Shown here: positions 34,142 through 42,808 of the stretch, piece after piece | Layout: each line of letters begins with the position of its first letter | Position numbering within the stretch: position 1 is the stretch's first letter | Assembly: GCA_009917445.1 (NCBI GenBank) | Contig: QZEE01000017.1 | Coordinates: 23,064 to 87,063, forward strand | DNA: 64,000 bases | Direction of reading: 5' to 3' | DNA from: a bacterium D16-76 | GTDB taxonomy: Bacteria; Bacillota; Clostridia; Oscillospirales; Acutalibacteraceae | Position numbers and translations under genes: made by a program | Notes under the pieces: generated by a model | The model's input: the letters and a program-made list of their open reading frames with translations, nothing else | What the model was told of the DNA's origin: nothing | Databases searched by the model: none

Positions 34142-34368
34142 ACGCCCCCGCTGCCCCGGGCGCCGCTGCCCGCGCCGCTTTGCGGACCCATGAATTCCCG
34201 AAATCCCCCCTTGTAAAGTGTGGTACCGTGTGATATAATACTTTTTAACAAAATGGGGTGGTGTATGCCCGCAAAGCTTTATGTAAAAGCCTGCATGTAT
34301 TATACTAAACGTATAATAAAAACCGACTTTCCCGCTTGCGCCTGCCCCATGGAGAGAGGAGCGGAGAC

Positions 34369-35052
34369 GTGGCAAAAAAGAAAAGGGATAGCAAGAGGAA
34401 AATGTGGCTGTACGCGGTCGGGCAGTTTTTGCTCACGCTGTTTTACTACCCGGTGTTCCGCATGCGGGTGCGGGGGCGGGAGAACATCCCCCGGGGCGGG
34501 CCGGTGCTGCTGTGCTGCAACCATGCGGCCAAGCGCGACCCGGTCATGCTGGGGGTCTCGGTTACCCGCCAGGTGTTCTATATGGCCAAGGAAGAGCTTT
34601 TCCAGGGCCGCTTTTTAGGCGGGCTGCTGCGCAGGCTGGGGGCTTTCCCGGTGCTGCGGGGCAGCGGCGGGGCTGACGCCTTGCAGGAGGCCGTGGGCCT
34701 TTTGGACCAGGACGCCATGGTGGGTGTCTTTATCGAGGGCACCCGCTCGAAAACCGGGAAGCTGGGCCGGCCCAAAACCGGCGCGGCCCTGCTTGCCTGG
34801 CGCACCAAGGCCCCGGTGGTGCCGGTGTGCATCACCAGCGAGGACGGCAGGCCCCCCCGGATGTTCAAGCGCACCGTGGTAGAATTCGGCAGGCCCATCC
34901 CTTTTGAGGAGCTTGACATGCCGGACGATTCCAGCATGCAGCTGCGCAAGGCCAGCCGCAAGATCATGGCGCAGATCGCCGCCCTACGGGCCCGGGCCCT
35001 GGAAGATTTCGGCCTGCCCCCCGAGGACGGCGCGGGAGAGGGGGATGGCTGA
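34369..35052 (+). CDS. plsC: 1-acyl-sn-glycerol-3-phosphate acyltransferase
   Basis: The GTG at 34369 follows GGAGAGAGGAGCGGAG; 227 residues. PlsC motifs: CCNHAAKRDPVML is the H(X4)D catalytic motif, GAFPVLRGSGGADAL the second, VGVFIEGTRSKTGKLGRPKTG the third (EGTRS) and KAPVVPVCI the fourth. A hydrophobic N-terminal helix (YAVGQFLLTLFYYPVF) anchors it to the membrane. It acylates lysophosphatidic acid in phospholipid synthesis. The stop lies inside the start of ispH-rpsA. Confidence 0.92.
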   Translation: MAKKKRDSKRKMWLYAVGQFLLTLFYYPVFRMRVRGRENIPRGGPVLLCCNHAAKRDPVMLGVSVTRQVFYMAKEELFQGRFLGGLLRRLGAFPVLRGSGGADALQEAVGLLDQDAMVGVFIEGTRSKTGKLGRPKTGAALLAWRTKAPVVPVCITSEDGRPPRMFKRTVVEFGRPIPFEELDMPDDSSMQLRKASRKIMAQIAALRARALEDFGLPPEDGAGEGDG

Positions 35053-37057
35053 GCTGCAAATCGAAGTGGCAAAAACAGCGGGCTTCTGCTTTGGGGTAGA
35101 CCGGGCCGTGGGCGCGGTCTACCGGCTGCTGGGAGAGGGCAGGCAGGTGGCCACCCTGGGCCCCATTGCCCACAACCCGCTGGTGACAGGGGACCTGAAG
35201 GCAAAAGGCGTGGTGGTGGTAGGCGCCCCCGCCGAAACGCCCCCTGGGTACGTGCTGGTCATCCGGTCCCATGGGGTGGCCCGGCAGGTAGAGGAGGAGA
35301 TCGCCCGCCTGGGCCTGCCCTGCGTGGACGCCACGTGCCCCTCTGTCAAAAAAATACACGCCCTGGCTGCCGAGGCCGGGCGGCAGGGGCGGCTGTTCCT
35401 CCTGTTCGGCGACCGGGACCACCCAGAGGTACGGGGGATCACCGGACACTGTACAGGGGAGTTTTGGGTTTGCCGGGGGCCGGATGAGCTGGCGGCCCTG
35501 CTGAAAACCCGGCCGGATTTGGCGAAATTGCCTATAGCGGTAGCGGCCCAGACCACCTTCCATATGGGAGACTGGCGAAATTGTTTGGAAACCCTGAAAA
35601 AAGTATGTACAAACGCCTCATTTTTTGCTACAATATGTAATGCAACTGCGAAGCGGCAAAAAGAGGCAAAGACCCTGGCCCAAAAAAGCCACCGCATGGT
35701 GGTCATCGGCGGCCGGGACAGCTCGAATACGGCAAAACTCCGCGATATTTGCGCTGAATATTGTGAGACGTACCTCATAGAAAGGGCGGACGAGCTGCCC
35801 GCTTTTCCGGCCGGACTGCGCATTGGCATTACTGCGGGGGCATCGACCCCGGCAAGCATTATAAAGGAGGTACTGGTTACCATGGCAGAAGTAAACAACA
35901 ACGAGCTGAATTTTGAGGAAATGCTGGAAGAATCCCTCAAAAGCTTAAATACAGACGAAAAGGTGCACGGCGTTGTTGTGGGCATCTCCCCCACGGAGGT
36001 GTACGTGGACGTAGGGCGCAAGCAGGCGGGCTTCATTCCGGCCAGCGAGCTTTCCAACGACCCCAGCGTAAAGCCCGAGGACGTGGTGAAGATGGGCGAC
36101 GAAATGGACCTGCTCATTATGAAGACCAACGACCAGGAAGGCACCATTATGCTCTCCAAGCGGCGCGTAGACGCCATGAAGGGCTGGGACGAGCTGCAGG
36201 AGGCAATGGACAGCAGCGAGATCCTTACAGGCAAGGTTATTGAGGTGGTAAAGGGCGGCGTCATCGTCTTAAAGGGCGCCATGCGGGTGTTTGTGCCTGC
36301 CAGCCAGGCCACCGCCAGCCGGGGCGAGGATTTGAACGCCCTGCTGAACACCGAGGTACGCTTCCGTGTTATTGAGGTAGACCGCAAGCGCCGCCGCTCG
36401 GTGGGCTCCATCCGCAGCGTGCTGCGGGAAGAGCGCAAGGCCGCCCAGGAGAAGTTCTGGGAGACCATTGAAGAGGGCCAGGCCTTTACCGGCACGGTCA
36501 AGTCCTTGACAAACTTCGGCGCCTTTGTAGACCTGGGCGGCGTAGACGGCATGGTCCATATTTCCGAGCTTTCCTGGAACCGCGTCAAGCACCCCAGCGA
36601 AGTGGTGAACGTAGGCGACACCGTAGACGTATACGTAAAGGGCCTGGACCGGGAGAACGGCAAGATTTCCCTGGGCTACAAGCGGCCTGAGGACAACCCC
36701 TGGGTGAAGCTGGAGCGGGAGTACCCTGTGGGCACCGTGTGCGACGCCAAGGTCGTGGGCATGACCGCCTTTGGCGCTTTTGCCAACGTTATCCCCGGCA
36801 TTGACGGCCTGATCCATATTTCCCAGATTGCCGGCCACCGCATCGAGAAGCCCCAGGACGTTTTGAAGGTGGGCGACGAGGTCCGCGTGAAGATCACCGA
36901 GATCGACTTTGACAAGCACCGGGTGTCCCTTTCCATCCGGGCCCTGCTGGAAGACGAGCAGGCACAGGCCGACGAGGCCGCTGCCGAGTCCCCGGCCAAT
37001 GAGATCGTTTATTCTACTGAGGTGCCTGCCGACGAGGACGGGAGCACGGAAGAATAA
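35045..37057 (+). CDS. ispH-rpsA: fused HMBPP reductase IspH and ribosomal protein S1
   Basis: A 670-residue fusion starting at ATG inside the plsC end. Residues 1-280 are IspH: AKTAGFCFGVDRAVGAVY, VDATCPSVKKIH and TFFATICNAT-type (SFFATICNATAKRQKEA) supply the three cysteines of the iron-sulfur cluster, plus IGGRDSSNTAKL. It makes IPP and DMAPP in the MEP pathway. Residues from about 280 carry four S1 RNA-binding domains (VHGVVVGISPTEVYVDVGRK, LTGKVIEVVKGGVIV, FTGTVKSLTNFGAFVDLGG, CDAKVVGMTAFGAFANV). The fusion is known in many Clostridia. No stop or frameshift separates the parts. Confidence 0.95.
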   Translation: MAELQIEVAKTAGFCFGVDRAVGAVYRLLGEGRQVATLGPIAHNPLVTGDLKAKGVVVVGAPAETPPGYVLVIRSHGVARQVEEEIARLGLPCVDATCPSVKKIHALAAEAGRQGRLFLLFGDRDHPEVRGITGHCTGEFWVCRGPDELAALLKTRPDLAKLPIAVAAQTTFHMGDWRNCLETLKKVCTNASFFATICNATAKRQKEAKTLAQKSHRMVVIGGRDSSNTAKLRDICAEYCETYLIERADELPAFPAGLRIGITAGASTPASIIKEVLVTMAEVNNNELNFEEMLEESLKSLNTDEKVHGVVVGISPTEVYVDVGRKQAGFIPASELSNDPSVKPEDVVKMGDEMDLLIMKTNDQEGTIMLSKRRVDAMKGWDELQEAMDSSEILTGKVIEVVKGGVIVLKGAMRVFVPASQATASRGEDLNALLNTEVRFRVIEVDRKRRRSVGSIRSVLREERKAAQEKFWETIEEGQAFTGTVKSLTNFGAFVDLGGVDGMVHISELSWNRVKHPSEVVNVGDTVDVYVKGLDRENGKISLGYKRPEDNPWVKLEREYPVGTVCDAKVVGMTAFGAFANVIPGIDGLIHISQIAGHRIEKPQDVLKVGDEVRVKITEIDFDKHRVSLSIRALLEDEQAQADEAAAESPANEIVYSTEVPADEDGSTEE

Positions 37058-37076
37058 TCTATAATTTAAGCGTATC

Positions 37077-37109
37077 AAAACAGGGTAGTGACGGCTGCTG
37101 CCCTGTTTT
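37077..37109 (+). terminator. hairpin after ispH-rpsA
   Basis: AAAACAGGG (37077-37085) pairs with CCCTGTTTT, with a looser inner part. The T-run is part of the stem. It may be a terminator or attenuator before secDF, which starts 83 bases later. Confidence 0.6.
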
Positions 37110-37191
37110 GTCTGCTGGCAGGCCAGCCCCATTACAGCCAGTGGGACAGGCCCTGTGGCCCGCAGAAAGAAGATAATTGGAGGAAAGACCC

Positions 37192-39558
37192 ATGAAGCGT
37201 GTAAAAAAACCGGTATTTTTTGTGGTACTGGTACTCATTGCCGCCCTGGTGTATACGTCGCTTTTCGGCGTGTACGGCCAGAACGGCGACTTTAAGACCA
37301 CCATCATCAAAGGCGCGGGGGATATCCGCTGGGGCATCGACATCCGGGGTGGCGTAGAGGCCACCTTCAGCCCTGCCGGCGGCGTAGAGGCCACCGACAG
37401 CGAGCTGGAATCGGCCAAGCAGATCATTGAGACCCGCATGGTGGCCCAGAACATCACCGACTACGAGCTGTACACCGACAGCGGCAACAACCGTATCATT
37501 GTTCGTTTCCCCTGGAAAAGCGACGAAACCGACTTTGACCCGGAGAACGCCATAAAAGAGCTTTCGGCCACGGCCATGCTCACCTTCCGTGAAGGGGGCG
37601 AGTATGCCGACATGGAGTACGGCGCAGACGGCCAGCCCGTCTATAAGGCCCCCTCGGGCACCACAGCCGACACCATCATCTTAGAGGGCGCCGACGTGGT
37701 AAAGGCCGAGCCCGGCGTGCAGCAGGACCCCTCTACCGGGGCCACCCAGTACGTGGTCTCCCTGGAGTTCAGCGACGCGGGCAAGGAAAAATTTGCCGAA
37801 GCCACGGGCCGGCTGGTAGGGGGCACCATCTCCATTTGGATGGACGACGTGCGCCTTTCGGCCCCCACGGTAAACGAGGCCATCACCGATGGCAGGTGTA
37901 TCATCTCCGGCAGCTTCACCAGCCAGTACGCCACCACCCTGGCCGCCCAAATCCAGGCAGGCGCGCTGCCCTTTGCCCTGGAGACCTCCAACTTTAACGC
38001 CTTGGCCCCCACCCTGGGCGCCAACGCCCTTAACGCCATGATGCTGGCGGGCATTATCGCCTTTATTGTGGTAGCGGTATTGATGATTGCCAGCTTCCGC
38101 CTGCCCGGCGTTGTGGCCGTTATCACCCTGGCAGGCCAGATGGGCATCTGCTTTGCGGCCATTACCGGTTTCTTCCCCAACATGAACTCCTTTACCATGA
38201 CCCTGCCGGGCATAGCAGGCCTGATCCTCTCCATTGGCATCGGCGTAGACGCCAACGTCATTACCGCCAGCCGCGTGCGTGAAGAGCTGCGGGCCGGCAA
38301 GACCCTGGACGGTGCTTTGCAGCGGGGCTTCCAGAACAGCTTCTGGGCTATTTTCGATGGCAACATCACCACCGCCATTGTAGCCATTATGCTTATGGGC
38401 GTGTTTGGCCCCAGCAACATCCTGTCTTTAATCTTTGGCGAATCCACCACCGGCTCCATCTTCTCCTTTGGCTTCACCCTGCTGGTGGGCATCATTGCCA
38501 ACTTTGTCATGGGCGTAGCCGCCGCCAGGCTTATGACCCTGTCCCTGGCCGCGTTCAAGCCCCTGCATAAAAAGTGGCTCTTCGGCGGCGCCAAGGACGA
38601 GGGCGCAGCCTCCCCGAAAACCGAGAAGGTATGGGACTTTGTGGGCAGCCGCAAGACCTTCTATATTATCTCGGCCGCTGTTATCGCCGTAGGCGTCATT
38701 GCCAGTGCCGTCATGGGCCCCAAGCTGGATATCCAGTTTGCCGGCGGCGCCATGATCCGCTACACGGTAGAGGGCGCCGGCGTCACCTCCGACGCCATCT
38801 CCCAGACCATCCAGGACAAGCTGGGCAAGACCGCCTCGGTGTCCCTAAACACCGACATGGCCACTGGCGGCCAGCAGGCCACCCTTTCCTTCTCCGGCAA
38901 CCAGAGCATGACCCCGGACGAACAGAAGGAAGTAGCCGATACCCTGTCCGAAGCTTTCAGCGATGCAACCTTTACCCTGCTGGAATCCAACTCGGTAGAC
39001 GCCGCTATGGGCGCCAAGTTCTTCCAGAAGTGCCTGGTGTGCTTTGCCCTTACCGCTGTACTGCTGCTGGCCTACATTGCCCTGCGGTTTAAAAAGATCG
39101 GCGGACTGTCCGCTGGCCTAACCGCCATTGTAGCCCTGCTGCACGACGTAATCATCTCCTTCTGTGTATTCGTGGTGTTCGGCATGCCCATCAACGATAT
39201 CTTCATTGCGGTGGTACTCACCATCCTGGGCTACTCGCTGAACAGCACCATCGTTATCTACGACCGGGTACGGGAAAACCAGCGCAAGCTGGGCAGCCGA
39301 ACCGGCCTAACCGAAATCCTGAACCAGAGCCTGAGCCAGACCCTGGGCCGCACCCTGCTAACCAGCCTGACCACCTTCCTGGCGCTGGTGGTGGTGCTGG
39401 CTGTAGCGGGCACCTACTCCATTTCCAGCGTCATTTCCTTCTCGCTGCCCATGATGGTAGGCGTAGTGGCTGGCTGCTTCTCTTCCCAGTTCATTGCCCC
39501 CAACCTGTTTGCCGCCTGGCAAGCCCGGGTGCAGGAAAAAGAAAAAGCCGCGCACTAA
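37192..39558 (+). CDS. secDF: protein translocase subunit SecDF (fused)
   Basis: The ATG at 37192 follows GGAGGAAAGA; 788 residues. SecD half: membrane helix FFVVLVLIAALVYTSLF, the motif WGIDIRGGVEATF, a large periplasmic-side domain, then helices starting MMLAGIIAFIVVAVLM and the SecD motif PGIAGLILSIGIGVDANVI. SecF half from about residue 475: KTFYIISAAVIAVG, LDIQFAGGAMI, and VLTILGYSLNSTIVIYDRVREN. Separate SecD and SecF are joined here in one chain, as in several Firmicutes. It uses the proton-motive force to pull secreted proteins out of SecYEG. Confidence 0.95.
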   Translation: MKRVKKPVFFVVLVLIAALVYTSLFGVYGQNGDFKTTIIKGAGDIRWGIDIRGGVEATFSPAGGVEATDSELESAKQIIETRMVAQNITDYELYTDSGNNRIIVRFPWKSDETDFDPENAIKELSATAMLTFREGGEYADMEYGADGQPVYKAPSGTTADTIILEGADVVKAEPGVQQDPSTGATQYVVSLEFSDAGKEKFAEATGRLVGGTISIWMDDVRLSAPTVNEAITDGRCIISGSFTSQYATTLAAQIQAGALPFALETSNFNALAPTLGANALNAMMLAGIIAFIVVAVLMIASFRLPGVVAVITLAGQMGICFAAITGFFPNMNSFTMTLPGIAGLILSIGIGVDANVITASRVREELRAGKTLDGALQRGFQNSFWAIFDGNITTAIVAIMLMGVFGPSNILSLIFGESTTGSIFSFGFTLLVGIIANFVMGVAAARLMTLSLAAFKPLHKKWLFGGAKDEGAASPKTEKVWDFVGSRKTFYIISAAVIAVGVIASAVMGPKLDIQFAGGAMIRYTVEGAGVTSDAISQTIQDKLGKTASVSLNTDMATGGQQATLSFSGNQSMTPDEQKEVADTLSEAFSDATFTLLESNSVDAAMGAKFFQKCLVCFALTAVLLLAYIALRFKKIGGLSAGLTAIVALLHDVIISFCVFVVFGMPINDIFIAVVLTILGYSLNSTIVIYDRVRENQRKLGSRTGLTEILNQSLSQTLGRTLLTSLTTFLALVVVLAVAGTYSISSVISFSLPMMVGVVAGCFSSQFIAPNLFAAWQARVQEKEKAAH

Positions 39559-39657
39559 TCACTCAAGCTTAAATAAGTTAAACGGCCGTCCATCCTTCCC
39601 GGGTGGGCGGCTATTTTTATAGCTAAAAAAGTGGGGGTTGGCAGAAGGAGGGCCCCA

Positions 39658-39832
39658 CCGCCGGTCTGGCAGACCGGCGGGAGCGCGCCAGCGCGTGCAT
39701 GCTTTAGCATGCGTGGGGCCCGGGCCTCCCCCCAAGATGCCACCCCCGTACCGCAGCACCTACCCAACGGGAAGGTTTTTGGGGGTCCAGGGGGGCTTTT
39801 TCCTGAAAAAAGCCCCCCTGGCCGCCGGAGGC
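39658..39832. repeat. array of palindromes between secDF and the MBL gene
   Basis: No gene is visible in 39559-39893. The gap holds CCGCCGGTCT GGC AGACCGGCGG (39658-39680), a GCGCGCCAGCGCG inverted repeat, TGCATGC TTTA GCATGCG, and a perfect 15-bp palindrome with CCAGGGGGGCTTTTT (39787-39801) and its complement (39807-39821), followed by CCGCCGGAGGC (39822-39832). The first or last could be terminators of secDF. Confidence 0.7.
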
Positions 39833-39893
39833 AGCCTTGCGCTTTTGGGTGGAGTGTGGTAAAATACCCATAATAACCGTATGGAGGGTACAT

Positions 39894-40862
39894 ATGAAGC
39901 AACAGGGACGCAGGAAGCCTATGCCCCGCCGGTACGGGCCCGTAGCGGGGCTGTTTTTGCTGGCGATGCTGTTTATCCTTTCCAGCCGGATGGGCCCCCT
40001 GGGCACCGACGCGCCGGAAGATATCAGCCAAGTACCATTACCAGACAATACCGGCCAGGGCCTGGAAGTCTATTTCCTGGACGTGGGCCAGGGGGACAGC
40101 CAGCTCATCCGCATACCCGGGGAGGCCGGGCCCTTTAACGTGCTCATCGATACCGGGGAGTACGCCTATGCCGACGGCCTTACCGCCTATTTGCAGGATT
40201 TAGAGGTAGAAAAAATCGACGCGCTGGTGAGCACCCACCCCCATACCGACCATATGGGCTGCATGGCGCGGATCATCCAGCGGTTTGACATTGGCAGCCT
40301 GTATATGCCCTTGCTGCCCGACGACCAGACCCCCACTACCCGGGCCTATGAAAAACTGCTGGACGCCGCTGAGGACAAGGGCCTAACCATCATCCGCCTG
40401 CATGAAGACGCCCTGCTGGAATCCCCGGCCGGGGCGCAATTCCAGGTCATGGCGCCCCGTATGGACGCGGACTGGGAGGGGGCCAACAACTACTCGGCTG
40501 TGCTGCGGCTGGTGTATGGGGAGACTTCCTTCCTCTTTACCGGGGACGCGGAATCGGAAAGCGAGCGGGTGATTTTAGACGACGGCTACGGGGTAGGGGC
40601 AGACGTGCTGAAATGCGGCCACCACGGCTCTTCCAGCTCCACTACAAAAGCCTTTTTAAGCCAGGTAGACCCCCGCTATGCGGTCATCAGCTGCGGGCTC
40701 GACAACTCTTACGGCCACCCCCACAAAGAGGTGCTGGCCCGGCTGGAAAAGCAGGGGGTTACCCTTTACCGCACAGACCAAGACGGAACGGTGCTGGCTA
40801 AGTCTGATGGGAAAGAGATTACCTTTGAAACCGGGCTGCCCAGCGTAGAAGCAGCTGATTAG
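39894..40862 (+). CDS. ComEC/Rec2-like MBL-fold hydrolase, membrane-anchored or secreted
   Basis: The ATG at 39894 follows GGAGGG; 322 residues. An N-terminal hydrophobic helix (VAGLFLLAMLFILSSRMG) acts as signal or anchor. The metallo-beta-lactamase fold follows: FLDVGQGDSQLIRIPG, VLIDTGEYAYADG, STHPHTDHMGCM (HxHxDH), TGDAESESE, LKCGHHGSSSS and NSYGHPHKEVL. This is the free-standing version of the ComEC C-terminal domain. It may hydrolyse extracellular DNA or phosphodiesters, but the substrate is not known from sequence. No competence gene is adjacent. Confidence 0.88.
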   Translation: MKQQGRRKPMPRRYGPVAGLFLLAMLFILSSRMGPLGTDAPEDISQVPLPDNTGQGLEVYFLDVGQGDSQLIRIPGEAGPFNVLIDTGEYAYADGLTAYLQDLEVEKIDALVSTHPHTDHMGCMARIIQRFDIGSLYMPLLPDDQTPTTRAYEKLLDAAEDKGLTIIRLHEDALLESPAGAQFQVMAPRMDADWEGANNYSAVLRLVYGETSFLFTGDAESESERVILDDGYGVGADVLKCGHHGSSSSTTKAFLSQVDPRYAVISCGLDNSYGHPHKEVLARLEKQGVTLYRTDQDGTVLAKSDGKEITFETGLPSVEAAD

Positions 40863-41110
40863 CGGCTGGGGCCCTGGGTTTGCTGAAAGGTTTTGTGGTA
40901 CGAACCCCCTTTGAGAAGAAAAAAATAGGACGATTTTTTGTGGGCCTTTTTGGGGCAAAAATGTGCGGGTTTTTGCGAAAAACCGTCATTTTGTAAACTA
41001 TTCGTAACTTTTGCTATCGTTTTGTCATTTTTATAAAGGCATTGTTATTTATGCGGAGCCTGCCCTAGACTTTTTCGGTGGCAGACGGAGATAAAAACAG
41101 GAGGGTTATT

Positions 41111-41776
41111 ATGCTTACGGAAAAGAAAAAAGAATTTATCCAGTTTATGCTGTCGGCTGACGTGCTGCGGTTTGGCCAGTTTGTCACCAAAAGCGGGCGC
41201 CATACCCAGTATTTCGTCAACACCGGCAACTATAAAACCGGCGCGCAGCTGTCGCGGCTGGGCCGTTACTATGCCCAGCTGGTGGCCGACGTTACCGGCG
41301 GGGATTTTGACGCCATGTTTGGCCCGGCCTATAAGGGCATCCCGCTGGCGTCGGCCTGCGCTATGGCGCTTTATGAGGAACATCAGATCGACAAGCCCTA
41401 CCTGTTTAACCGCAAAGAGGTAAAGGATCACGGCGAGGGCGGCTCTATGGTGGGCTATAAGCTGCAGGACGGCGACCGGGTGGTCGTGATTGAGGACGTT
41501 GTTACGGCGGGCACGGCTTTGCGGGAATCTATACCGCTGCTGAAGGCCTGCGCCGATGTGCGCATACCCCATATGTTCATCAGCGTAGACCGGTGCGAGG
41601 TGGGGCAAACCCCTGGCAAAACGGCCATTATGGAAGTAGAGGAAGAATTCGGCATACAGGTGCACCCTTTGGTGACGGTGGTGGACATCTACGAGTACCT
41701 GAAGGGCCAGGGCACAGACCCGGCCTTGCTGGAAGCTATGGAAGGGTATATGAAGCAATACTGCATTTTGCCGTAA
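41111..41776 (+). CDS. pyrE: orotate phosphoribosyltransferase
   Basis: The ATG at 41111 follows CAGGAGGG; 221 residues, normal size. Motifs: FVTKSGRHTQYFVNTGNY at the N-terminus, FGPAYKGIPLA, FNRKEVKDHGEGG, and the PRPP-binding loop VVVIEDVVTAGTALRE. It joins orotate and PRPP to give OMP in pyrimidine synthesis. It stands alone, without other pyr genes, in its own unit with a 17-bp terminator. The 248-base gap upstream holds AT-rich sequence but no clear PyrR-binding attenuator that I can recognise. Confidence 0.95.
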   Translation: MLTEKKKEFIQFMLSADVLRFGQFVTKSGRHTQYFVNTGNYKTGAQLSRLGRYYAQLVADVTGGDFDAMFGPAYKGIPLASACAMALYEEHQIDKPYLFNRKEVKDHGEGGSMVGYKLQDGDRVVVIEDVVTAGTALRESIPLLKACADVRIPHMFISVDRCEVGQTPGKTAIMEVEEEFGIQVHPLVTVVDIYEYLKGQGTDPALLEAMEGYMKQYCILP

Positions 41777-41816
41777 GCTTATAAAATAAAAAGCAGGGAG
41801 AACACGGGTGAAAATT

Positions 41817-41857
41817 AAGGGCAGGACAGGCCGCAACGGCCTGTCCTGCCCTTTTAT
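41817..41857 (+). terminator. terminator of pyrE
   Basis: AAGGGCAGGACAGGCCG (41817-41833), loop CAA, and a perfect 17-bp complement (41837-41853) ending in a short T-run. Also usable by the opposing gene. Confidence 0.85.
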
Positions 41858-41928
41858 CCTGTATAGCCCACTATGACACTTTTAGGGAAAGCGCCCGTGG
41901 GGAAAAGCCATAAACGGGAATCTCCTTG

Positions 41929-42654
41929 TTACCCCTGGTGCGGGCTGTTTGCTTCTTTCGCTTGACGAACCAGTTGGCGGATCGTATCATTGGCGGACTG
42001 TTTGGCATTTTTGGTAATTTCCTCGTTGTCGGGAATAGGAAGCCCCTTCAAAGCGTAAGGGTCATTCAGGCGCAGGCCTGTACCTGTCAGCATAGCCCTC
42101 ACTTGGGTATACGTCCATTGCCGTTGGCCTGCCGGCATACTGGCATCGAAATACTCAGTCCACGAACAGTTATATTTTGCGGCGATGAAATTCAGCTGAT
42201 CGGACAAATCTTTCCCAAGAGGGGAGTCCAGCGCTTCTTGATAGGCATCGGCGTAATAGTCTTTAATGGCGCTCTCCGCAGAGGCTCTAAACTTGGTGAC
42301 TTGGGAAACGTAGGAGTCAAAATAGCTTTTGCACCAAATTTGACCGTCAGGGTCAACAGCGGCGTTCCAGTTGACCTCCAGATTTTGTTCTCCCAACTGC
42401 GCCTGGACTTTGGACATAAATTCGTCTTTTGTCATATGGCTCAAGTCCAGCTCTTCCAAGCCTTGGCCAAAGCCTGGCATCTCAGCGACGGCCTGCCGTC
42501 CTTCGCTGGAAAACTCTACTTTGTCCCCAGTTTGACCGCTGACCTGCTTTCCCTTTTCTTCAGAAACGGCAAAACGGCCCGTTTGTATGGGGCGAATTTG
42601 TCCTGCCCGTGAGGCAGCATCCCTGAAAGGATTGGAAATACCGTTGATTGCCAT
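41929..42654 (-). CDS. hypothetical protein, 241 residues
   Basis: The start chosen is ATG 42654 after AAGGGAGCAATTC; the frame stays open far upstream (to 43173) but that part is the shadow of the AraC gene. The protein begins MAINGISNPFRDAASRAGQI, has a low-complexity region with QTGDKVEFSSEGRQAV, then a helical middle (ASAESAIKDYYADAYQEALD) and WTEYFDASMPAGQRQWTYTQ. There is no signal peptide or membrane helix. The sequence KVEFSSEGRQ recalls linkers of flagellar-type or secreted effector proteins, but I recognise no family. It has its own promoter overlapping an inverted repeat. Confidence 0.65.
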   Translation of the reverse strand: MAINGISNPFRDAASRAGQIRPIQTGRFAVSEEKGKQVSGQTGDKVEFSSEGRQAVAEMPGFGQGLEELDLSHMTKDEFMSKVQAQLGEQNLEVNWNAAVDPDGQIWCKSYFDSYVSQVTKFRASAESAIKDYYADAYQEALDSPLGKDLSDQLNFIAAKYNCSWTEYFDASMPAGQRQWTYTQVRAMLTGTGLRLNDPYALKGLPIPDNEEITKNAKQSANDTIRQLVRQAKEANSPHQG

Positions 42655-42709
42655 AATGAATTGCTCCCTTCTTAAATGTTTCTTCAAATTGGGATTTGTC
42701 GATATGTTC

Positions 42710-42758
42710 ATTATAACGCAGCACCCGCTGAAAAGCAACTTCTTTCCAGCGGGTGCTG
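42710..42758 (-). promoter_or_regulatory. promoter with overlapping inverted repeat before the 41929-42654 gene
   Basis: On the minus strand TTGCTT (42738-42733), a 17-base spacer and TATAAT (42715-42710). CAGCACCCGCTG (42719-42730) and CAGCGGGTGCTG (42747-42758) form a perfect 12-bp inverted repeat that brackets the -35. It could be the AraC-gene terminator, an operator, or both. Confidence 0.6.
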
Positions 42759-42808
42759 GCTTCTCTACAGAAGCCGCCCCGAGGGCCCCTGCTTTTTTAT
42801 GTGGCGGT

